A program made the position numbers and the translations under genes. Shown here one piece after another: positions 1 through 8,882 of a stretch of DNA of 64,000 nt. Each line of letters starts with the position of its first letter. Within the stretch, counting starts at the first letter, position 1. The DNA lies in the NCBI GenBank assembly GCA_020630875.1, contig JAHDIH010000005.1, positions 310,001 to 374,000 on the forward strand, written 5' to 3'. Origin of the DNA: Deltaproteobacteria bacterium. GTDB lineage: Bacteria > Myxococcota_A > Polyangia > Haliangiales > Haliangiaceae. Below the pieces are notes generated by a model, which was not told where the DNA came from, did no database searches, and saw nothing but the letters and a program-made list of their open reading frames with translations.

Positions 1-246
1 CAACTAGCAATGTGCGACGTCAATGAACGACTGTGCCGAACGTTAGTAAAAATTGCTCGCGAAGAAGGAATCGAAGATTCTGAAGGCCGACTGGTTCGGA
101 AAAGGCCCACGCAACAAGAGCTTGCAAACATGGTTGGTTCGTGTCGAGAGACGGTATCCCGTTCGTTTAATCAGTTGGCACGAGACGGCTTAATCATTAC
201 CCGTGGGCGTGCGATGGTAGTGACGCCAGCACTAATGAACCGTTAG
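1..246 (+). CDS. Crp/Fnr-family transcriptional regulator, C-terminal part
   Basis: The frame is open from the first base of the window, so only the last 81 codons are present. The visible part is the winged helix-turn-helix of the Crp/Fnr family: the recognition region reads [19 protein letters not shown], followed by LARDGLI and a short wing strand. This matches the DNA-binding end of cAMP- or redox-responsive regulators. The cyclic-nucleotide-binding half lies outside the window, so the ligand cannot be inferred. The stop is 35 bases before alr, so co-transcription with alr is possible but not shown. Family call is firm; specific role unknown. Confidence 0.88.
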   Translation, partial: QLAMCDVNERLCRTLVKIAREEGIEDSEGRLVRKRPTQQELANMVGSCRETVSRSFNQLARDGLIITRGRAMVVTPALMNR

Positions 247-281
247 GGAATAACGACGAACTGGCCGCCGTTGGCTGATAT

Positions 282-1367
282 GTGATAGACAAAGATGTGA
301 CCCAGTGGCGAGCTACTCGCGCGGAAATTAGTCTTTCTGCCATTCGGCGAAATATCGACCGTCTTTCGAATGCGACTCCAATCTGGGCCGTCGTAAAAGC
401 GGATGGTTACGGCCACGGCGCGGTGGAAGTTGCGAAAGGAATTGCGGGGAAAGTTAAAGGCGTTGCCGTTAGTTTGGTAGAGGAAGCGGTGCTCTTGCGT
501 GAAAATGGAGTTAGCGACGAGATTCTCGTGATGGGAATGCTCCCTCCTGAAGGGGCAGGCGCAGTTGTTGCCTACGACCTCACCGTGATGGTGACTCAAG
601 TAAGCGATCTGCAGCTGCTGAACGACGCAGCTCGGCACGCTGGAAAAAAGATTACGGTACACCTCAAAGTCGATACTGGCATGTCGCGGTTAGGAATTGC
701 ATTTTCTGAGGTGCAGTCGATCCTCATGGAGGACTATCCCTGCCTCAGTCTAGGAGGCATTGCGAGTCATTTAGCCAATGCGGATCTAGATGCTGATGGC
801 GATACGGACAGCTTGACCCAAAAACAAATCGAGCGCTTTGCTCAAGTCACCACGTTGTTTCCCCGCATCCCAAGGCATCTGGCGAACACGGCAGGAACGT
901 TGCGATTTAAGTCCGTACTTTTCGACTCTGCGAGATGCGGGCTTGGCATTTACGGCTTAGGAGATTCCAGTCTCGAGCCAGCGATGAAATTATCGACCAC
1001 CATCGGGCAAGTCAGACGGGTTTCTAAGGGGGCCAAGGTTTCCTACGGTGGTTTGTGGGAAGCTCCGAGGGACTCTGAAATAGCAGTTTTGCCAGTGGGG
1101 TACGCCGATGGTTATCCGCGAGCGATGACTGGGGCTGGCCGAGTACTCATCAGAGATCGCTTTGTGCCCGTGGTGGGGGCGGTTTGCATGGACATGATCC
1201 TATGTGACGTTACAGGGATGGAGGCCAGGCCTGGTGATGGGGTGGTGCTTTTGGGAAGAGACGTTAAGAACGAGGTTCGGGCGAGCGAATGGGCTGAGAT
1301 TACCGGCCTGTCTGAGTACGAAGTTGTTTGTGGTGTATCCAAGCGAGTGCCACGCGTGTATAAATGA
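282..1367 (+). CDS. alr: Alanine racemase
   Basis: A PLP enzyme that interconverts L- and D-alanine for peptidoglycan. At 361 aa it has the usual length. The PLP-binding lysine is in AVVKADGYGHG (about K39), and the C-terminal beta domain shows LPVGYADGYPR and GAVCMDM, with the family's substrate-facing region around CMDM. The start is GTG at 282; the nearby ATG at 280 is immediately followed by a stop, and a second GTG at 297 is possible. The stop overlaps nothing, but the lipid-transport permease begins four bases later, so the two are probably translated from one message. Confidence 0.95.
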   Translation: MIDKDVTQWRATRAEISLSAIRRNIDRLSNATPIWAVVKADGYGHGAVEVAKGIAGKVKGVAVSLVEEAVLLRENGVSDEILVMGMLPPEGAGAVVAYDLTVMVTQVSDLQLLNDAARHAGKKITVHLKVDTGMSRLGIAFSEVQSILMEDYPCLSLGGIASHLANADLDADGDTDSLTQKQIERFAQVTTLFPRIPRHLANTAGTLRFKSVLFDSARCGLGIYGLGDSSLEPAMKLSTTIGQVRRVSKGAKVSYGGLWEAPRDSEIAVLPVGYADGYPRAMTGAGRVLIRDRFVPVVGAVCMDMILCDVTGMEARPGDGVVLLGRDVKNEVRASEWAEITGLSEYEVVCGVSKRVPRVYK

Positions 1368-1371
1368 GTCC

Positions 1372-2199
1372 TTGGCACAGAAAAGCTCATTTACGTCAGA
1401 CTTGATCGAGGGAATTAAAGATATCCCAAGACCGATCTTCAAGCTGATTGAAACCGTTGGCAACCATGTCATTTTAGCGGGGAAGGCCCTGAGTTGGCTG
1501 CCAAGACGGCCTTTTCGTTTCAAAAACTACTTAGACTCAATGGAGTACATCGGGTTTGGTTCTCTGCCCATCATTCTGCTGGTAGGACTTTTCACTGGAA
1601 TGGTCATGGCGCTGCAGTCAGTGGTGACGTTTCGAATTTTTGGTATCGAAGAGTTTGTTGCCGGGGTTACCGGAAAAGTGTTGTCCTTAGAGTTAGCCCC
1701 GGTTCTGACAGCTCTGATGTTGTCTGGTCGCGTATCTTCAGGGATTGCTACTGAGCTAGGTACCATGAGAATCAGCGAACAGATCGATGCGTTAGAATCG
1801 ATGGCTGTCAATCCTATCCAGTACCTTGTATTGCCGCGGCTCGTGGCAGGCTTTTTGGTCGGCCCCATGCTTTCTCTTGTATTTTTTGTAGTTGGAATGA
1901 TCGGCGCGTACCTTGTGTCCGTTTTTCTCCAAGGTGTTGATCACGGACAATTTATGGACAATTTCCGTAATCTCATTACAACTTGGGACGTAAGTCAGGG
2001 ACTGATCAAGGCTGCTGTCTTCGGCTTTGTGATCACACTCATAGGTTGTTATCAAGGTTATCATGCAAGCGGTGGCGGCCGCGGAGTGGGGCTTGGCACC
2101 ACCAGGGCCGTCGTTATTGGCTCCGTAAGTGTGTTGGTGATCGATTATTTCATGGCAGAGATACTAATTAGTCTCGGACCAGCTCAATCAGCGATCTAA
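1372..2199 (+). CDS. mlaE: MlaE-family ABC lipid-transport permease
   Basis: A 275-aa inner-membrane permease of the MlaE/YrbE family (MCE lipid transporters moving phospholipid between the inner and outer membranes). Family signs are an amphipathic N-terminus, the segment VGLFTGMVMALQ, the ELAPVLTALMLSGRVSSGIATELGTM block that contacts the ATPase, SEQIDALESMAVNP, and a last helix ending in the stretch after GCYQGYHASGGGRGVG. The frame stays open upstream into alr, but the family N-terminus fits TTG at 1372, four bases after the alr stop. No ATPase gene (mlaF) follows, unlike most such loci; the next gene is the MCE protein. Confidence 0.9.
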   Translation: MAQKSSFTSDLIEGIKDIPRPIFKLIETVGNHVILAGKALSWLPRRPFRFKNYLDSMEYIGFGSLPIILLVGLFTGMVMALQSVVTFRIFGIEEFVAGVTGKVLSLELAPVLTALMLSGRVSSGIATELGTMRISEQIDALESMAVNPIQYLVLPRLVAGFLVGPMLSLVFFVVGMIGAYLVSVFLQGVDHGQFMDNFRNLITTWDVSQGLIKAAVFGFVITLIGCYQGYHASGGGRGVGLGTTRAVVIGSVSVLVIDYFMAEILISLGPAQSAI

Positions 2200-2238
2200 C
2201 GGGTTGAACCTAAGCGCATTCTAGTCCACATTCCCTCA

Positions 2239-3864
2239 ATGGCATCTAACACTGTATCCCAAGGCGTGAAGGTCGGCATTTTGACCTTGCTCTTTCTTGG
2301 TGGTGGATACGCTGTCTGGAAAGGACTGAGTTCTACTCCTTCAGGAGAAGATGGTTACGAATTAACGGCGAAGTTCAAAGATGCCAAAGGACTCAAGCTT
2401 GATTCTGCGGTAGAAGTAGCTGGTGTTCCGGTGGGTGAAATTACTGAAATCGGAATCGAAGGGCGTTACGCTCGAGTGAAATTCCGTGTCAGGAAAGAAA
2501 TTAAAGTTTACGAGGATGCCATTGTTCACAAGAGAGCGCAGTCGCTGCTGGGAGGGTTTTACCTAGAGCTAGAACCAGGCAATCCGCAGTCCCGTGGAGT
2601 TGGCGAGCAAGGCACCATCAAGAACAACCAGCTGCTTGGTGTGGATGATATCCGTCCTGAGTTTAAGGGCAGCCGAGAGATTAAACGTGAGATCATAAAC
2701 GTGACAGAAGCAACGACCCCCGAGCAACTAATGCGCCGGGTGGAGGAAACGTTGCCAGTGATAGACGACACGTTGCGATCGATTACCGGTCTTTCAGAGG
2801 ATATTCGCCAACTGGTCAACGTTCCGATTCGGAACATGGCTGACAGGCTGAACTCCTTAGTGCAAGAGGGGGCTCCTACCGTTACCTCGATCCTAAATAA
2901 CGTAGACCGTTCTGTTGAGAAAATCGAAAGAATTTCGCAGCAGTTGGACAAAGCGACCAACCGCGGACAAATCGAGCAAATCATTACTAACATCAACGAG
3001 GCCTCCGCAGAAGCTAAGACGTTATTGACTTCAGCTCGCAACGAAGTGGAGGTCACCGGCAAGGCGCTTCGGACTAAGATGGACAAACTTGACAGAATTC
3101 TAGACAGCTCTGGCAGCATTGCCGAGAAGATCAACGACGACGAAGGAACGCTCGGCCGCCTTGTTAACGACGGAACGATTGCCGACAACATCGAAGGAAT
3201 CACCGAAGACGCAGGGCAATTTATCAATACGCTTACTGGTATGAAGTCGTACGTTGGATTGCGTACGGAATACTCCACCCTTACGAATCTAGCCAGATTT
3301 TACGTTTCCGTGGAGCTGATGACGCGTCCTGATAAAGGGTATTATATCGAGGGGTCGATCGGACCACGTGGCGGCCAACCAAGCGTGGAGCTGCGATACG
3401 ATGCGGCAAATGGTGGTAACGCGTACAACAGGGTGGTCACCATCGAAGACAAACCAAAATTTACGTTCATGCTAATGAAGCGTTGGAACTGGGCTACGTT
3501 CCGGTACGGGATCAAAGATTCCTCTGGAGGTGTGGGGCTCGACCTCACTGGGAAACTGTTTAACAATCCACTCAAGCTAGAGTTTGACGTTTTTGATCCG
3601 AGCTTTGATGTGTTGCCTCGTTTAAAAATTACGGGGAAAGTAAGAATCTTGAAGAACCTCTATCTGATGGCTGGGGTCGACGACCTTCTCAATGAGCGTG
3701 ACTCACTACCTGTGAACGCTGGCAACGTGGACAATCCACGGAACTTTGAAACGTTTCCAATTGGTCGAGACGTTTTCGTAGGGGCGTACTTATCCTTTGA
3801 TGACAGGGACTTAACGTCGCTATTGACTGTTGCCGGTGGAGCCATCGGTGGTCTAGCCCAGTAA
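2239..3864 (+). CDS. mlaD: MCE/MlaD-family lipid-transport protein with long C-terminal domain
   Basis: A 541-aa membrane-anchored MCE-domain protein. It has an N-terminal helix (about residues 10-26), then one MCE domain (about 38-120) with the typical FKDAKGLKLDSAVEVAGVPVG and QSLLGGFYLELEPG segments. A long, mostly helical, heptad-like region (about 140-320) follows, as in needle-like MCE proteins. The last 200 residues are rich in alternating aromatic/polar strands (YYIEGSIGP, FTFMLMKRWNWATFRYG, LYLMAGVDD) and look like beta-sheet, possibly reaching the outer membrane. It probably works with the permease just upstream. E. coli MlaD is only about 180 aa, so this is an elongated form. Confidence 0.87.
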   Translation: MASNTVSQGVKVGILTLLFLGGGYAVWKGLSSTPSGEDGYELTAKFKDAKGLKLDSAVEVAGVPVGEITEIGIEGRYARVKFRVRKEIKVYEDAIVHKRAQSLLGGFYLELEPGNPQSRGVGEQGTIKNNQLLGVDDIRPEFKGSREIKREIINVTEATTPEQLMRRVEETLPVIDDTLRSITGLSEDIRQLVNVPIRNMADRLNSLVQEGAPTVTSILNNVDRSVEKIERISQQLDKATNRGQIEQIITNINEASAEAKTLLTSARNEVEVTGKALRTKMDKLDRILDSSGSIAEKINDDEGTLGRLVNDGTIADNIEGITEDAGQFINTLTGMKSYVGLRTEYSTLTNLARFYVSVELMTRPDKGYYIEGSIGPRGGQPSVELRYDAANGGNAYNRVVTIEDKPKFTFMLMKRWNWATFRYGIKDSSGGVGLDLTGKLFNNPLKLEFDVFDPSFDVLPRLKITGKVRILKNLYLMAGVDDLLNERDSLPVNAGNVDNPRNFETFPIGRDVFVGAYLSFDDRDLTSLLTVAGGAIGGLAQ

Positions 3865-3868
3865 CTAC

Positions 3869-3897
3869 TTGACAATATTGAGTTTGCGACCTACAAA
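3869..3897 (+). promoter_or_regulatory. Predicted sigma-70-type promoter for the yceD-rpmF-fab operon
   Basis: A perfect -35 box TTGACA (3869-3874) is followed after exactly 17 bases by TACAAA (3892-3897), four of six matches to TATAAT. It lies in the short gap between mlaD and the DUF177 gene. Transcription would begin near 3904, only about four bases before the ATG at 3908, so the message would be almost leaderless. The same -10 hexamer and spacer are seen in front of rplC. Confidence 0.6.
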
Positions 3898-3907
3898 GCC
3901 GAGCTCT

Positions 3908-4465
3908 ATGGAAACTGTCACAAATCTTTCAGTGAGACTCACTGAACTACCAAAACGTGTGGAAGCACGTTTGGATATGGCTTTCGTAGACAATGCGTTG
4001 GGTGACCTCGCGTTGCGAAAAAACGTAGAGGTGAAAGACAGTGACTACGTTCAAATTGCTACAGACCTCTATCCTGTAGGAGAAATCGACGCAGTGGCCA
4101 CGGGAAGTTTTCGTGGCTCTGTCACGGTCTCCTGCGTTCGATGTTTGGCGGACGTAACCCTTAAACCACAAGAAAAAGTCAACGCGACTTTCGTACCCAT
4201 GAGCAACGTACCCAAAGATGAGTTTGAAGAAGGTGAAGACATTGACCCTTCGGAAGCTGATGTGTTCGGACACGACGGTGAGAATCTTGACTTGACGGCG
4301 ATGGTTCGAGAGATGACGGTTCTCTCGGTTCCCTTTGCGCCGCTTTGCAGCGAGGACTGCAAGGGCATTTGTGCCTCTTGCGGACATAATAAAAACGAAA
4401 CAACTTGCACGTGCGAGCCAGCGATTGATCCCCGGCTTGCTGCTTTGAAAGAAATCAAACTCTAG
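3908..4465 (+). CDS. yceD: DUF177 / YceD-family protein
   Basis: A 185-aa member of the YceD (DUF177) family, which is almost always encoded just before rpmF, as here; family members have been linked to 23S rRNA accumulation. Visible features are the GSFRGSVTVSCVRCLADV core and a C-terminal cysteine cluster (LCSEDCKGICASCGHN, then CTCEP) that could bind zinc. A TTG at 3869 would give an earlier start, but it coincides with the predicted -35 box, so ATG at 3908 is preferred. The stop is 13 bases before rpmF. Confidence 0.88.
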   Translation: METVTNLSVRLTELPKRVEARLDMAFVDNALGDLALRKNVEVKDSDYVQIATDLYPVGEIDAVATGSFRGSVTVSCVRCLADVTLKPQEKVNATFVPMSNVPKDEFEEGEDIDPSEADVFGHDGENLDLTAMVREMTVLSVPFAPLCSEDCKGICASCGHNKNETTCTCEPAIDPRLAALKEIKL

Positions 4466-4478
4466 GAGAAAATGAAAA

Positions 4479-4670
4479 ATGCCATTACAAAAACGAAGAA
4501 TGGGACCTGCACGTATCCACCGAAGACGATCCGCCTGGATGCGCGGCGCTGCGAGTCACCCACAAATTCAAACTTGTTCAAACTGTGGTTCTGCGAAAGC
4601 GGGACACCGCGTGTGTCAAGGATGTGGATACTACGGCGGCAAAGAAGTTATCAAAGATACTGCTGAGTAG
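4479..4670 (+). CDS. rpmF: 50S ribosomal protein L32
   Basis: A 63-aa zinc-ribbon L32. The basic N-terminus (MPLQKRRMGPARIHRRR) is followed by CSNCG and CQGCGYYGGKEVI, giving the CxxC pair plus CxxC pair of zinc-binding L32. AGGAG at 4465-4469 provides the ribosome-binding site about ten bases upstream of ATG 4479. A second ATG at 4472 opens another frame of similar length, but that product has no ribosomal signature. Position after yceD is the conserved arrangement; the genes that often follow (plsX, fabH) are absent. Confidence 0.95.
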   Translation: MPLQKRRMGPARIHRRRSAWMRGAASHPQIQTCSNCGSAKAGHRVCQGCGYYGGKEVIKDTAE

Positions 4671-4692
4671 TACGCCACGCAGTTTGATTTTA

Positions 4693-4733
4693 GCAACGCT
4701 TCCATAGCGTAATGGGGGCGTTGCATTTTGTTT
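4693..4733 (+). terminator. Hairpin between rpmF and fabD, possible terminator or attenuator
   Basis: GCAACGC (4693-4699) pairs perfectly with GCGTTGC (4718-4724) across an 18-base loop and is followed by ATTTTGTTT. It resembles a weak intrinsic terminator. The trailing Ts run into the fabD ribosome-binding site AAGGAG (4733-4738), so partial termination that lowers fab expression relative to rpmF is possible. Confidence 0.45.
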
Positions 4734-4745
4734 AAGGAGCATATT

Positions 4746-5669
4746 ATGGCGACGGCACTTTTTTTCCCAGGGCAAGGTTCGCAGACTGTCGGAATGGGAC
4801 GGTCTTTATATTCCCATTACCCAGAAGCCAAAGAAATATTTGAAGAAGCAGATGACGCGCTCGGCGAAAGTTTGTCAAAGCTTTGCTTTGAAGGCCCGGC
4901 AGAAAGCTTGATGCTCACGGAACATACGCAGCCTGCGATTCTCGCGACATCGGTCGCTGCTTGGAGCGTCATTGAACGTCGAGTCGAAGTAGCTTGCGCC
5001 ACAGGCCATTCCCTCGGGGAGTGGTCGGCTTGGGTGGCAGCAGGAGCGCTTGCATTCAAGGACGCGATTCGACTGGTAAAGCTAAGAGGGCAAGCGATGC
5101 AACGAGCCACGCCTGTTGGAACAGGTGCCATGGCTGCAATTCTTGGCCTCACAGAATCAGAGATTACCGCGTGTTTGCAAAATGTTGATGCTTCCCATGG
5201 CGTGGTTTCAGTAGCGAACAAAAATGGAGAGTCGCAAACCGTCATTTCTGGCAATAGTAGCGCCGTGCAGCATGCAAGTGAGTTGCTTGAAAAAGCAGGA
5301 GCCAAAAAAGTGGTGCCACTCAAAGTCTCTGCTCCATTTCACTGTAGTCTGATGGCGCCGGCTGCAGAAGAGCTGGCAGACGCGCTGAAGCAGGTTAGTG
5401 TGGGACAGACGAAGTTTCCAGTGATTAGTAACGTGACAGGGGACTTTGCCACAAGCGAATCTGCGAAGGAGTTGTTGGTCACGCAGGTGACAAGCCCCGT
5501 TGAATGGGTGGCATGCTTTGCGAAAGCAAGGGATGCCTCTGAAGATGGGCTGGAGGTTGGTTGCGGAAAGACACTGAAACGCTTGGGCCGACGGATGGAC
5601 AAAAGTTTTTCGATAACGCCGCTTGGCGACAGCGAGTCCATTCAAGCTTGGAGCAATAGCAATGGGTGA
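4746..5669 (+). CDS. fabD: Malonyl-CoA:ACP transacylase
   Basis: A 307-aa enzyme that moves the malonyl group from CoA to acyl carrier protein for fatty-acid synthesis. It shows FPGQGSQ near the N-terminus, the nucleophile elbow GHSLGEWSA (Ser at about residue 89) and the catalytic His in SAPFHCSLM. AAGGAG at 4733-4738 with seven bases of spacing fixes the ATG at 4746; the frame upstream to TTG 4728 would include the ribosome-binding site in the coding region. The end overlaps fabG by eight bases, indicating translational coupling. Confidence 0.95.
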   Translation: MATALFFPGQGSQTVGMGRSLYSHYPEAKEIFEEADDALGESLSKLCFEGPAESLMLTEHTQPAILATSVAAWSVIERRVEVACATGHSLGEWSAWVAAGALAFKDAIRLVKLRGQAMQRATPVGTGAMAAILGLTESEITACLQNVDASHGVVSVANKNGESQTVISGNSSAVQHASELLEKAGAKKVVPLKVSAPFHCSLMAPAAEELADALKQVSVGQTKFPVISNVTGDFATSESAKELLVTQVTSPVEWVACFAKARDASEDGLEVGCGKTLKRLGRRMDKSFSITPLGDSESIQAWSNSNG

Positions 5670-6402
5670 CTTGAGTAAACAGAAAGTGTTGGTCACTGGA
5701 GGTTCCCGAGGGATCGGTGCGGCTATTTCGCAGCTGATCGCAAGTCGTGGCGCGACGGTGGCCTTAAACTACCGTAGCAATGCTGAAGCGGCTGAGAGCG
5801 TAGCAAAAGGTTTTGACAACGTTCACCTCGTTCCTTTTGATGTGTCGAGTAGAGATGCTTGTAAAGAGGGCGTAACCAAGGCCGCCGAACTCATGGGAGG
5901 AATGACGGCGGTAGTGAACAATGCCGGGGTCGCGATTAACGGGTTACTCATGAGGGTAAAAGAGCCTGACTTTCGAAAGACTATAGACGTTAACGTTTCA
6001 GGTGGGTATTGGATTTGCCAAGCCGCATCGCGACATCTGCTAAAAGCAAAATCAGATGGAAGGGTTATTTTCCTTTCCTCTGTAGTCGGGGAGATGGGGA
6101 ACGCTGGGCAAACTGCCTACTGCACGAGTAAGGCTGCAGTCATTGGCTTAACGAAAAGTATGGCCCGTGAGTTAGCTCCACGTGGCGTGTGCGTCAACGC
6201 GATCGCTCCGGGGTTCATAGAAACCGACATGACTCAGTCCGAAATGACCGAAGAAGCACGAGCGACAGTAGCTGCACAGATCCCCCTTGGGCGAATTGGA
6301 AGTGCCAGGGAAGTTGCTGGAATTGTAGCGTTTTTGCTGTCTGATGAGGCCAGTTACATCACGGGGCAGGTAATCCGCGTCAACGGAGGATTGTTGATGT
6401 GA
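5662..6402 (+). CDS. fabG: 3-oxoacyl-ACP reductase
   Basis: A 246-aa classical short-chain dehydrogenase that reduces 3-oxoacyl-ACP with NADPH. The coenzyme motif TGGSRGIG is at residues 11-18, NNAG follows in mid-sequence, the catalytic Ser is in [11 protein letters not shown], and the catalytic Tyr/Lys pair is in AYCTSKAA. The C-terminal [16 protein letters not shown] is typical of FabG. ATG 5662 overlaps the end of fabD. It is one of four consecutive fatty-acid synthesis genes. Confidence 0.94.
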   Translation: MGDLSKQKVLVTGGSRGIGAAISQLIASRGATVALNYRSNAEAAESVAKGFDNVHLVPFDVSSRDACKEGVTKAAELMGGMTAVVNNAGVAINGLLMRVKEPDFRKTIDVNVSGGYWICQAASRHLLKAKSDGRVIFLSSVVGEMGNAGQTAYCTSKAAVIGLTKSMARELAPRGVCVNAIAPGFIETDMTQSEMTEEARATVAAQIPLGRIGSAREVAGIVAFLLSDEASYITGQVIRVNGGLLM

Positions 6403-6454
6403 ACGATTGCGTCATTTGAAGCAAGTTGACAGTATCGACTCAGGAGAAGCACAT

Positions 6455-6694
6455 ATGAGCCCCGAAGAAATTGAAAAAAAAGTAAAAGAACTAATTGCGC
6501 AAGAGCTTGAAGTTCCACTCGATAAAGTCATTCCGTCCGCGTCTTTCGTTGACGACTTAGAAGCAGACTCTCTTGCAGTTGTTGAACTCGTGCTCGCACT
6601 GGAGACAGAGTTTGACATTGAAGTTCCCGATGATGAAGACAAAATCACGACGGTCAAAGACGCTGTTGAGTACATCAAACAAGCCGTAAAGTAG
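6455..6694 (+). CDS. acpP: Acyl carrier protein
   Basis: A 79-aa acidic four-helix carrier protein. The phosphopantetheine attachment serine is in [13 protein letters not shown] (about residue 39), slightly unlike the more common DLGADSLDTVEL but with the DSL core intact. AGGAGAA a few bases before ATG 6455 supports this start; the open frame upstream is noncoding by family comparison. It lies between fabG and fabF, the conserved order, and carries intermediates for both neighbours. Confidence 0.95.
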   Translation: MSPEEIEKKVKELIAQELEVPLDKVIPSASFVDDLEADSLAVVELVLALETEFDIEVPDDEDKITTVKDAVEYIKQAVK

Positions 6695-6701
6695 GGAGCT
6701 G

Positions 6702-7943
6702 ATGAGACGCGTTGCCATCACCGGCGTCGGCCTGGTAACCCCAGCCGGCTTAGGGCGTGAGTCGACTTGGAAGCGTGTTCTTAGCGGTAAGTCGACGGCA
6801 ACGCGAATCAGCTACTTTGACCCTGAACCCTACCGGACTCATATTGCATGTGAAGTTCGGGGGTTTGATGGGGAGCGCTACTTTGCAAAGCGAGATTTGA
6901 AGCATACCGACAAGTTCGTACAATATGCGGTAGCATCAACGGTGGAAGCACTTGCAGATGCGGGGTTTGAAGATGGAAAAATCCCTCCTGCAACCGCAGA
7001 AATGTGGGCGGTCTATTTTGGGTCGGGAATGGGGGGACTGAAACGCATCGAAGACACTCACCGGACGCTTTTGGAAAAAGGCCCTAGAAGAATCTCTCCC
7101 TACTTTGTTCCAGATTCCATTATCAACATGGCGGCCGGAATTATTTCCATGCGCTTTGGGCTAAAGGGACCGAGTCTGTCGCACGTGTCCGCTTGTGCTA
7201 CAGGAGCTCACTCTATTGGTGAGGCGGTGCGACTTATTGAGCGCGGGGATGCGGACGCCGCAATCGCTGGAGGTACCGACGCCGATATCACGCCAATCGG
7301 AATTGGTGGGTTTGCGGCAATGCGTGCAATGTCTATGCGCAATGAAGAACCTGAGCGAGCATCTCGTCCGTTCGACAAAGAGCGAGATGGCTTCGTCATG
7401 GGAGAGGGCGCTGGAGCGCTTGTCTTGGAAGAACTAGAAGCTGCCAAGGCGAGAGGTGCCACAATTTATGCGGAAGTAGCAGGTTACGCTGCCACTTCTG
7501 ACGCTCATCATATTACCACTCCCAGTCCTGACGGAGATGGAGCGATTCGTTGCATGACCAAAGCTTTGAAAGACGCAGGAGTTTCCGCAAGTGAGCTTAG
7601 CTACGTTAACGCCCATGGTACATCGACAATGGCCAACGATAAAACCGAGTCCATCGCGATCAGAAAAGCGTTAGGGAGCTTCGCAGATAGCGTTCCCGTT
7701 TCTTCTACAAAGGCGGTGACAGGACATATGCTTGGTGCTGCTGGTGCGGTTGAAATCGCGCTATGCGCCTTGGCGATTCGAGATCAGGTCGTTCCGCCGA
7801 CTGGCAATCATGAAAGCCCGGGCGAAGGCTGCGACCTCGATTACATCCCAAAAGAGGCAAGACAAATGAAAGTTGTTTCCACCATGTCCAACTCCTTTGG
7901 ATTTGGCGGAACCAATGCGACGGTTGTGTTAAGGAACTTATGA
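6702..7943 (+). CDS. fabF: 3-oxoacyl-ACP synthase II
   Basis: A 413-aa condensing enzyme that extends acyl-ACP with malonyl-ACP. The active-site Cys is in [11 protein letters not shown] (about residue 165), and the two catalytic His residues are in NAHGTST and [12 protein letters not shown]. The glycine-rich [14 protein letters not shown] end is typical of KAS II. Its stop overlaps the rpiB start by four bases (ATGA). With no fabH nearby, the initiating condensing enzyme must be elsewhere. Confidence 0.95.
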   Translation: MRRVAITGVGLVTPAGLGRESTWKRVLSGKSTATRISYFDPEPYRTHIACEVRGFDGERYFAKRDLKHTDKFVQYAVASTVEALADAGFEDGKIPPATAEMWAVYFGSGMGGLKRIEDTHRTLLEKGPRRISPYFVPDSIINMAAGIISMRFGLKGPSLSHVSACATGAHSIGEAVRLIERGDADAAIAGGTDADITPIGIGGFAAMRAMSMRNEEPERASRPFDKERDGFVMGEGAGALVLEELEAAKARGATIYAEVAGYAATSDAHHITTPSPDGDGAIRCMTKALKDAGVSASELSYVNAHGTSTMANDKTESIAIRKALGSFADSVPVSSTKAVTGHMLGAAGAVEIALCALAIRDQVVPPTGNHESPGEGCDLDYIPKEARQMKVVSTMSNSFGFGGTNATVVLRNL

Positions 7944-8374
7944 AACTATTTATTGCTTCGGATCATGCAGGCTTTTCAGTAAAGCATAAGATTGTTGAGT
8001 CTTTGAAAGAGTACTCCTTTGAAGACTGCGGTCCGGCTACCGCTGACTCGGTAGACTACCCTGATTTTGCACAAAAACTCGGACAGCAGGTGGCATGCAA
8101 CCCTGGGAGTTTTGGGGTATTAATTTGTGGTACTGGGATCGGCATTAGTATCGCTGCAAACAAAATCGATGGCATTCGAGCAGCCCTCATTACCAATCAA
8201 TTCTGTGGGAAAGCCGCTCGTCAACACAATAATGCAAACGTGGCGTGCTTCGGCGCCCGTGTGACCGGAATCGAAGTCATACTCGCAAGTTTGCGGATGT
8301 TTTTGTCCACTGAGTTTGAGGGGGGCCGTCATCAGCGACGAGTCGCCAAAATATCAGCCCTCGAGCAAAATTGA
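7940..8374 (+). CDS. rpiB: Ribose-5-phosphate isomerase B
   Basis: A 144-aa RpiB/LacAB-family isomerase that interconverts ribose 5-phosphate and ribulose 5-phosphate. The substrate-binding start IASDHAGF, the catalytic [14 protein letters not shown] loop and the ARQHNNANV segment are all present. The ATGA overlap with fabF and the downstream nrdR match a layout common in Deltaproteobacteria, although glyA, which often stands between rpiB and nrdR, is missing here. Confidence 0.93.
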   Translation: MKLFIASDHAGFSVKHKIVESLKEYSFEDCGPATADSVDYPDFAQKLGQQVACNPGSFGVLICGTGIGISIAANKIDGIRAALITNQFCGKAARQHNNANVACFGARVTGIEVILASLRMFLSTEFEGGRHQRRVAKISALEQN

Positions 8375-8393
8375 GGGTTGCACCAGGGGGGAA

Positions 8394-8882
8394 ATGGTGC
8401 ATGATACACTCGTGCGTTGCCCTTTTTGTGGAGAGACTCAGGACCGAGTCATTGATTCTAGGCAATCGAGAGATTGTGGAGAAATCCGTCGCCGCCGTGA
8501 GTGCGTAGGCTGCGACAGGCGGTTCACGACCTACGAACGAGTGGTGGAGGCACTGCCCGTGGTGGTCAAAGTAGATGGTCGCAGAGAGCCGTTTGATAGG
8601 AACAAAATTGAACGTGGAATTCACCATGCTGCTGCAAAGTTAGCGATTACCACCGCTGCTATTGCGGAACTTGCTGCCGCGGTTGAGTCGGAAGTGGCTG
8701 AATCCGGAGCCAAGGAAATTGCGGCGCGCGAGATTGGTGAGAAAGTTCTGCTACGACTCAGGGCCGTGAGTCACGTGGCCTACGTTCGCTACGCTTCTAT
8801 TTACAAAGAGTTTCGTTCTATAGAAGAGTTCTCAAGGGAGTTGGACGAACTTCGAGCTCATGACAGCGCAAAAGCAAACTGA
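8394..8882 (+). CDS. nrdR: Transcriptional repressor NrdR
   Basis: A 162-aa regulator of ribonucleotide reductase genes. The N-terminal zinc ribbon uses CPFCG and CVGCDRRF (four cysteines) and contains the typical [20 protein letters not shown]; an ATP-cone domain ([20 protein letters not shown]) follows and senses dATP/ATP. A purine-rich AGGGGGGAA directly before ATG 8394 is a strong ribosome-binding site, so the longer open frame from 8316 is not used. It overlaps ribD by 23 bases. No nrd gene is in the window, so it acts in trans. Confidence 0.95.
   Translation: MVHDTLVRCPFCGETQDRVIDSRQSRDCGEIRRRRECVGCDRRFTTYERVVEALPVVVKVDGRREPFDRNKIERGIHHAAAKLAITTAAIAELAAAVESEVAESGAKEIAAREIGEKVLLRLRAVSHVAYVRYASIYKEFRSIEEFSRELDELRAHDSAKAN

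Noticed and set aside
243..662. Long antisense frame opposite alr
   Set aside because: It is an antisense shadow of a conserved gene and has no domain.
4472..4666. Second frame overlapping rpmF with a nearer ribosome-binding site
   Set aside because: It has no recognisable domain, whereas the 4479 frame is clearly L32.
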